Part shown: positions 51,740-56,202 of the stretch, piece by piece
Numbering within the stretch: the stretch's first letter is position 1
How the letters are laid out: each line of letters starts with the position of its first letter
Origin: Clostridia bacterium
GTDB taxonomy: Bacteria > Bacillota > Clostridia > Oscillospirales > Acutalibacteraceae
Direction of reading: 5' to 3'
Length of the DNA stretch: 56,202 nt
Assembly: GCA_017465465.1 (NCBI GenBank)
Contig: JAFTWE010000003.1
Location: forward strand, 1 to 56,202
Notes under the pieces: generated by a model
What the model was told of the DNA's origin: nothing
Databases searched by the model: none
Seen by the model: the letters and a program-made list of their open reading frames with translations, nothing else
Made by a program: the position numbers and the translations under genes

Positions 51740-52726
51740 TTACAGTAATTCTTTTCTGAGCTCTTCACCTGATTTTGGTGAAATATATGCAGGAGGAATA
51801 TCAAGCACTGTTTTACAGCCTGACGCGCCCTCGCTGTTGAGCCTTGCGGCGGCTCTTGCGAAAGCCACCAATACAGAAGAAGTAAATTCAGGGTTTGAAT
51901 CAAGCTTTAAGCTGTATTCAATAATGTGGGTGTTTTCAAGATTTGCTCCTGTTTTGCCGCAACGGATAACAAAACCGCCATGGGGAATTGAGCTGTGGTT
52001 TTCATTAAGCTCTTGCTGAGAAATAAAGTGAACAGTTGTATCATAATCGGCAAAATAGTTTGGCATTGTTTTGATTTCTTCTTCAATCTTTGCCTTATCT
52101 GCACCCTCTTTTGCCACAACAAAACATTCACGGATATGCTTCTGTCGTGTGGTAAGCTCAGGGTTTGTGCCGCCTCTTACAGCTTCAAGAGCCTCGTCAA
52201 CGGGAATTGTATATTGCTTTGCGTCTGCAACACCGTCAATTCTGCGGATTGCATCTGAATGACCCTGGCTCACTCCTCTGCCCCAGAAGGTGTAATCTTT
52301 ACCGTCGGGGAGAATTGCACCGCCGTAAAGTCTGTTTACCGAGAACATACCCGGGTCCCAGCCAACAGAAATCACTGCAACCTTGCCTGATTCTTTAGCG
52401 CAAGCATCAACATTTTTAAAATGCTCGGGGATTTTGGCGTGTGTATCAAAGCTGTCTACAACATTAAAAAGCTTTGCGAGAGCAGGAGTCTGCTCAGGTA
52501 AATCTGTGGCACTGCCGCCGCAGATAATCATAACATCAATTTCATCTTTAAGCTCTACTGCCTTATCTGCATGATACACGGGAACGCCCGGCGTGTTGAT
52601 TTTAAGGCTCGATGGGTCACGGCGGGTAAACACTGCCGCAAGCTCAAGGTCCTCGTTCTGACGAACTGCATTTTCTACGCCGCGGCCGAGATTGCCGTAG
52701 CCGTAAATTCCGATTTTAATACTCAT
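51740..52726 (-). CDS. ddh: meso-diaminopimelate D-dehydrogenase
   Basis: This 328-residue NADPH enzyme makes meso-diaminopimelate directly from tetrahydrodipicolinate and ammonia, for lysine and peptidoglycan. The Rossmann start IGIYGYGNLGRGVE is followed by AAVFTRRDP, IICGGSATDLPEQ, FNVVDSFDTHAKIP and ISVGWDPGMFSVNR. The substrate-site motifs are FWGRGVSQGHSDAIRRI and NENHSSIPHGGFV. ATG 52726 has GGAGG at six bases. The one-step Ddh route is found in a limited set of Clostridia, Bacteroides and corynebacteria, which helps place the organism. Confidence 0.96.
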   Translation of the reverse strand: MSIKIGIYGYGNLGRGVENAVRQNEDLELAAVFTRRDPSSLKINTPGVPVYHADKAVELKDEIDVMIICGGSATDLPEQTPALAKLFNVVDSFDTHAKIPEHFKNVDACAKESGKVAVISVGWDPGMFSVNRLYGGAILPDGKDYTFWGRGVSQGHSDAIRRIDGVADAKQYTIPVDEALEAVRGGTNPELTTRQKHIRECFVVAKEGADKAKIEEEIKTMPNYFADYDTTVHFISQQELNENHSSIPHGGFVIRCGKTGANLENTHIIEYSLKLDSNPEFTSSVLVAFARAAARLNSEGASGCKTVLDIPPAYISPKSGEELRKELL

Positions 52727-52848
52727 AAAAAGACCTCCAATAGTGTAGCTAAAAAGCACTACAACGATGAAGTATATCACAACGAAACTCACTATTCAAG
52801 AAAAAATTATTGGATTTTTGAAAAATAAATTGATGTTTTTTGCCGTGT

Positions 52849-52877
52849 TTGACTTTTCAATGTAATTTAGATATAAT
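52849..52877 (+). promoter_or_regulatory. Promoter of the alanine:cation symporter gene
   Basis: TTGACT (52849-52854) and TATAAT (52872-52877) have a 17-base spacer, ending 31 bases before the start codon. Confidence 0.9.
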
Positions 52878-52908
52878 AGGTCAGATATATGCAGAAAGGA
52901 AGAATGAG

Positions 52909-54309
52909 ATGCTCAACACAATTATTGCATCAATTAACGATGCCCTTTACAGCTATTTGCTTATAATCATTCTTATTTTAGGCGGATTGTTTTTCACCTT
53001 CCGAACAAAATTTGCTCAATTCCGTTTATTCGGAGAGCAAATAAGAGCGGTTACCGAAAAGCCCGCCGACGGAAAAGGTGTTTCATCCTTTCAGGCATTG
53101 ATGGTTTCAACCGCTTCACGAGTTGGCACAGGCAACATCATCGGCGTTTCAACCGCACTTTGCCTTGGCGGATTCGGCTCAGTTTTCTGGATGTGGGTTA
53201 TTGCAATCATCGGCAGTGCTTCTGCTCTGATTGAAAGTACACTTGCTCAGATTTATAAAAAAAGAGGCCCTGACGGTTGCTACGGCGGACCTGCATATTA
53301 CATTGAAAAAGCAATTAAATGCAAGCCCCTTGCAATAATCTTTGCAGTTTTTCTTATTCTCACCTACGGCTTCGGCTTTAATATGCTTGCATCTTATAAT
53401 CTCCAGTCTACCTTTTCTGCATACAGCTTTTACGACAGCGAAAAAACACCTTGGATAATCGGCCTTATTATTGCAGTTATTGTTGGTTATTGCCTTATGG
53501 GCGGCGGAAAAAGAGTTGTTAAAACCACAAGCTTCCTTGTGCCGATTATGGGTGTGGCTTATATTCTTGTTTCACTTATTATAATTGCTCTTAATATTAA
53601 ATCCCTTCCCGGTGTTTTTGCTCAAATTTTTGAGGAAGCATTTGATTTAAAAGCCATTTTCGGCGGTTTCAGCGGTTCTTGCGTAATGTTCGGCATTAAG
53701 CGCGGACTTTTCAGCAACGAAGCAGGTGTTGGCTCTGCACCGAACGCTTCTGCTTCGGCAGAAGTTTCTCACCCCGTTAAGCAGGGTCTGGTTCAAGTGC
53801 TTTCTGTTTTCATCGATACAATCCTCGTTTGCTCTGCAACAGCATTTATGTGTATGTGCTCAGGAGTTGAGCCGTCATCCGAACTTTCGGGTGCTCCTTT
53901 TATTCAAAAAGCTCTTTCTGCAAATCTTGGTGAATTCGGGCCGATTTTTATAACCGTTGCAATGATTCTTTTTGCCTTCACCACTCTTTTAGGCAATCTC
54001 TATTATGTTGACCAGTGCATTTATTATATCTTAGGCAAGGTTCCCGGCAAGAAGTTTATGACAGCTTATCACCTTGTTGCCGCAGTGGTAATTTTCCTTG
54101 GCGCAGGGCTTTCTGCAGACCTTTTGTGGAACATTGCAGACATCACTATGGGACTTATGACAGTTATCAATATGCCTGTAATTCTGTATCTGAGCAAATA
54201 TGCCGTTGCCGCACTTAAGGATTATGACACTCAGAGAAAGCAAGGCAAAACCCCTGTATTTAAAGCAAAGAATATCAACCTCCCTCACGATGTTGACTAT
54301 TGGCAGTAA
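52909..54309 (+). CDS. Alanine/glycine:cation symporter (AGCS) family protein
   Basis: This 466-residue Na+- or H+-coupled amino-acid carrier has about eleven helices. Family landmarks are FFTFRTKFAQFRLF, SFQALMVSTASRVGTGNIIGVSTAL, KKRGPDGCYGGPAYYIEKA, GIKRGLFSNEAGVGSAPNASA and ATTLLGNLYY-like FTTLLGNLYYVDQ. The likely substrate is alanine or glycine. ATG 52909 is in frame with a longer frame but is favoured by AAAGGAAG six bases upstream; the longer frame would begin at 52840, before the promoter. A terminator follows. Confidence 0.94.
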   Translation: MLNTIIASINDALYSYLLIIILILGGLFFTFRTKFAQFRLFGEQIRAVTEKPADGKGVSSFQALMVSTASRVGTGNIIGVSTALCLGGFGSVFWMWVIAIIGSASALIESTLAQIYKKRGPDGCYGGPAYYIEKAIKCKPLAIIFAVFLILTYGFGFNMLASYNLQSTFSAYSFYDSEKTPWIIGLIIAVIVGYCLMGGGKRVVKTTSFLVPIMGVAYILVSLIIIALNIKSLPGVFAQIFEEAFDLKAIFGGFSGSCVMFGIKRGLFSNEAGVGSAPNASASAEVSHPVKQGLVQVLSVFIDTILVCSATAFMCMCSGVEPSSELSGAPFIQKALSANLGEFGPIFITVAMILFAFTTLLGNLYYVDQCIYYILGKVPGKKFMTAYHLVAAVVIFLGAGLSADLLWNIADITMGLMTVINMPVILYLSKYAVAALKDYDTQRKQGKTPVFKAKNINLPHDVDYWQ

Positions 54310-54316
54310 AATTTTC

Positions 54317-54348
54317 AGCTGAGGTGCTTCGGCATCTCAGCTTTTTTG
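54317..54348 (+). terminator. Terminator after the symporter gene
   Basis: AGCTGAGGTGC-TTCG-GCATCTCAGCT pairs with one mismatch and a UUCG loop, followed by TTTTTTG. Confidence 0.93.
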
Positions 54349-54377
54349 TTGACAATATCAAAATTAAATGTTACGAT
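54349..54377 (+). promoter_or_regulatory. Promoter of NifU-like and mannosidase genes
   Basis: TTGACA (54349-54354) and TACGAT (54372-54377) have a 17-base spacer, directly after the previous terminator. Confidence 0.75.
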
Positions 54378-54404
54378 TTTTAAAAGCAGAAAAGAGGCGG
54401 TTTT

Positions 54405-54638
54405 ATGGAAAAATATATAAATGAAATTATAGCACCCAAGCTTCAGGGTGACGGCGGATGGGTTGAATTTGTAAGCCTTGAAAACGGCGAGCTTACCTTA
54501 ACCTTCAGAGGCGAATGCTCAAAATGCCTGATTCTTCACCGCTGTGTTGAATGGATTGAAAGTGAAATCAAGAAGGATTTGAATAAAACCGTTAAAATCA
54601 AGGCTGTTCGCAAAAAGCCTTATTTTCAGGATGTGTGA
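54405..54638 (+). CDS. Stand-alone NifU C-terminal-domain protein
   Basis: This 77-residue protein corresponds to a single NifU-type scaffold domain. It opens with INEIIAPKLQGDGGWVEFV and carries the CxxC cluster site in RGECSKCLILHRCVEWIE. A third Cys (HRC) lies six residues on. Such domains bind a shared Fe-S cluster as homodimers and pass it to client proteins. The family usually shows a GCP sequence after the second Cys; here it is LIL, so cluster binding should be tested. AGGCGG precedes the ATG. The mannosidase gene follows after 12 bases. Confidence 0.8.
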   Translation: MEKYINEIIAPKLQGDGGWVEFVSLENGELTLTFRGECSKCLILHRCVEWIESEIKKDLNKTVKIKAVRKKPYFQDV

Positions 54639-54650
54639 GGTGAAAGACTA

Positions 54651-56202
54651 TGGCTCATATTAAGGTTGTAAGGCGTTCTATGCGCCCCGAAGAATGGACA
54701 GATTTGCGCTTCGGCTGGCTCAAAAGGCATATATATGACGAAAAGTGGGAAATTGAAAACCTGCAGATAAGAGATGCCCGCCAGAGTGAAGAAATGAAAT
54801 TTGAATATTATCAAGAGGATTACCGCCCGCTTAAAAAGGGGGATATGTATTTCACCCCTGACGGAACAGCTTTTATTAAGGTCGATGTTGATATCCCCGA
54901 CAAATTAAAGGGCAAGGAGCTGTGGTTTTCACTTAAAACTGCGGCAGAAATCTGCGTTAAGGTCAACGGTAAATACATAGGCGGTGTCGACCCCAACAGA
55001 GAAAGAATGCTCCTCTCCCCTTATGTTGACACAAACGAGACGCTTCATTTTGATATGATGGGCTACAACCGAAGCAAGCCCGATGATGAAAGAAACCCCG
55101 AAAGCCTTTCTGTAAGAGGTTGCCGCCAGATTTTTGAGGGTGCATATATCTGCACGGTAAATCACGCTGTTCAAAGCCTTGTTTATGACTTTGAGCTATT
55201 GCTTGATATTGCAAAAAGTGAGCTTTTTAATGAGGATTACAGAGCTTTTCTCAATAAAGAGCTGAACAACGCTATGAACTTTATTGACTTTGAAGCTGAT
55301 GAATTAACAGGTGTTGACGAAGCAAAGAAATATATTGAAGATGTTATTTTTGCAAATGATACATATAAAGGCTGTGGTGATGTTGCACTGGTTGCTCATT
55401 CTCACCTTGATATTGCGTATTATTGGCGCAGAATTCACGCGGTGCAAAAAAATCTCCGTACCGTTCTTATTCAGCTCCGTCTTATGGACAGATACCCTGA
55501 CTTTAAATACACCCACACTCAGCCATACACCTATGAAACCCTTGAAAAATATTATCCCGATGTGTTTGAAGAGCTTAAGGTTAAGGTTGCAAACGGTCAG
55601 TTTGAGCCTGTTGGTGCAATGTATGTTGAGCCTGACTGCAATGTTCCCAATGCAGAAAGTCTTATCAGGCAATGCCTGTACGGTCAGAAAACCTATGAAA
55701 GAATGTTTGGCAAGCGTGTTAACAACGCCTGGCTGCCCGATGTTTTCGGCAACAGCTGGATTTTGCCTCAGATTCTCAAAAAAAGCGGTGTAGAATATTT
55801 TGTTTCAAACAAAATGTCTACCTGGAATGACACTAACAGATTCCCTCACAACAACTTTATATGGCGCGGAATTGACGGCAGTGAGGTTTACGCTTGCGTA
55901 CCTCCTACTCACTTTATAACCTGGAATATGCCCTCACAGATTCAGGAAAACTGGGAGGCTTATATCGACAAGGATTCAGGCGGTCAGACGCTTAATATGT
56001 TTGGCTACGGTGACGGCGGTTCGGGCTGCACCGAAGAAATGATTGAAATGATAAACCGCTTTGATAAGCTTTCAATTATGCCAAAATGCACTCACACAGG
56101 CGGTTCAGAGTTTCTTGAAAAGAATCTCAAGGGCAACAAAAATCTTGAGGTGTGGGACGGTGAGCTTTACCTTGAAATGCATCGAGGCACCTTCACCACC
56201 AA
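54651..56202 (+). CDS. Glycoside hydrolase family 38 alpha-mannosidase (3' end outside window)
   Basis: The frame stays open to the window edge, showing 517 codons of a protein that usually has 850-1050. A beta-rich N-terminal domain occupies about residues 1-235. The catalytic barrel then begins at VALVAHSHLDIAYYWR, with the Zn-binding His and Asp of the HxD motif. The catalytic nucleophile Asp is in WLPDVFGNSWILPQIL. YKYTHTQPYTYETLEKYYP-like substrate segments and VEPDCNVPNAESLIRQ match bacterial GH38. There is no signal peptide, so it likely trims imported mannosides in the cytosol. GAGGTG lies about seven bases before ATG 54651. Confidence 0.93.

Noticed and set aside
54031..54288. Open frame on the minus strand inside the symporter gene
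   Set aside because: It is a mirror of the conserved symporter coding sequence with no independent signals.

Overview
The window looks like chromosome from an anaerobic, gut-type Firmicute of class Clostridia, most likely Oscillospirales (Ruminococcaceae-like). The evidence is moderate GC with AT-rich intergenic DNA, strong Shine-Dalgarno sites, textbook TTGACA/TATAAT promoters, a T-box before thrS, meso-diaminopimelate dehydrogenase, a type I dockerin on a secreted protein, and a Tn4451-like mobilizable element. The assignment is inferred from gene families; no 16S gene is present.

Bases 1-5320 are the right part of an integrative mobilizable element. It carries a P4-type primase/helicase (cut by the window edge), a palindromic oriT candidate, a MobV/Pre relaxase, a ParB-like protein, a TnpW-like small protein and a TnpX/TndX-type large serine recombinase. 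The element abuts tRNA-Pro(GGG).

Bases 5496-17560 are a leftward block of metabolic and housekeeping genes: phosphohexomutase, DUF2461 protein, methionine gamma-lyase-like enzyme, GrpB-like protein, GNAT, two tandem M42 peptidases, galactokinase, TVP38 protein, EEP hydrolase, secreted lipase and a methyltransferase. Many of these genes overlap by 4 or 8 bases. Next come a truncated HAD gene, an AT-rich nucleosidase with its own promoter, leader peptide and attenuator, and thrS under a threonine T-box.

Bases 21453-28523 hold a Cys-rich protein, a patatin, and a module of divergent XRE regulator, SPFH/zinc-ribbon protein, four-TM protein and zinc-ribbon/TPR/CFI-box protein controlled by paired operators. 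An ArsR regulator and uronate isomerase follow. Bases 28720-32290 are the glycolytic set pgk-tpiA-gpmI. A methyltransferase and an ADP-ribosylglycohydrolase come next.

Bases 34826-44648 encode a 1637-residue secreted beta-helix/GLUG protein ending in a dockerin, then galM, a response regulator, a histidine kinase and an HtrA-type protease. The last group resembles a CssRS-HtrA secretion-stress circuit, and a shared 11-base word precedes both the regulator and the protease gene.

Bases 44694-56202 hold an unknown secreted protein, a polar amino-acid ABC transporter, a DMT transporter, a phosphodiesterase, a NhaD/ArsB-type permease behind a riboswitch-like leader, Ddh, an alanine:cation symporter, a NifU-like domain protein and a GH38 alpha-mannosidase cut by the window end. 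Small palindromic intergenic repeats are scattered between 17.5 and 27.1 kb.

The least explained items are the nucleosidase attenuator, the structured leader before the permease, and the XRE/SPFH/CFI-box module.
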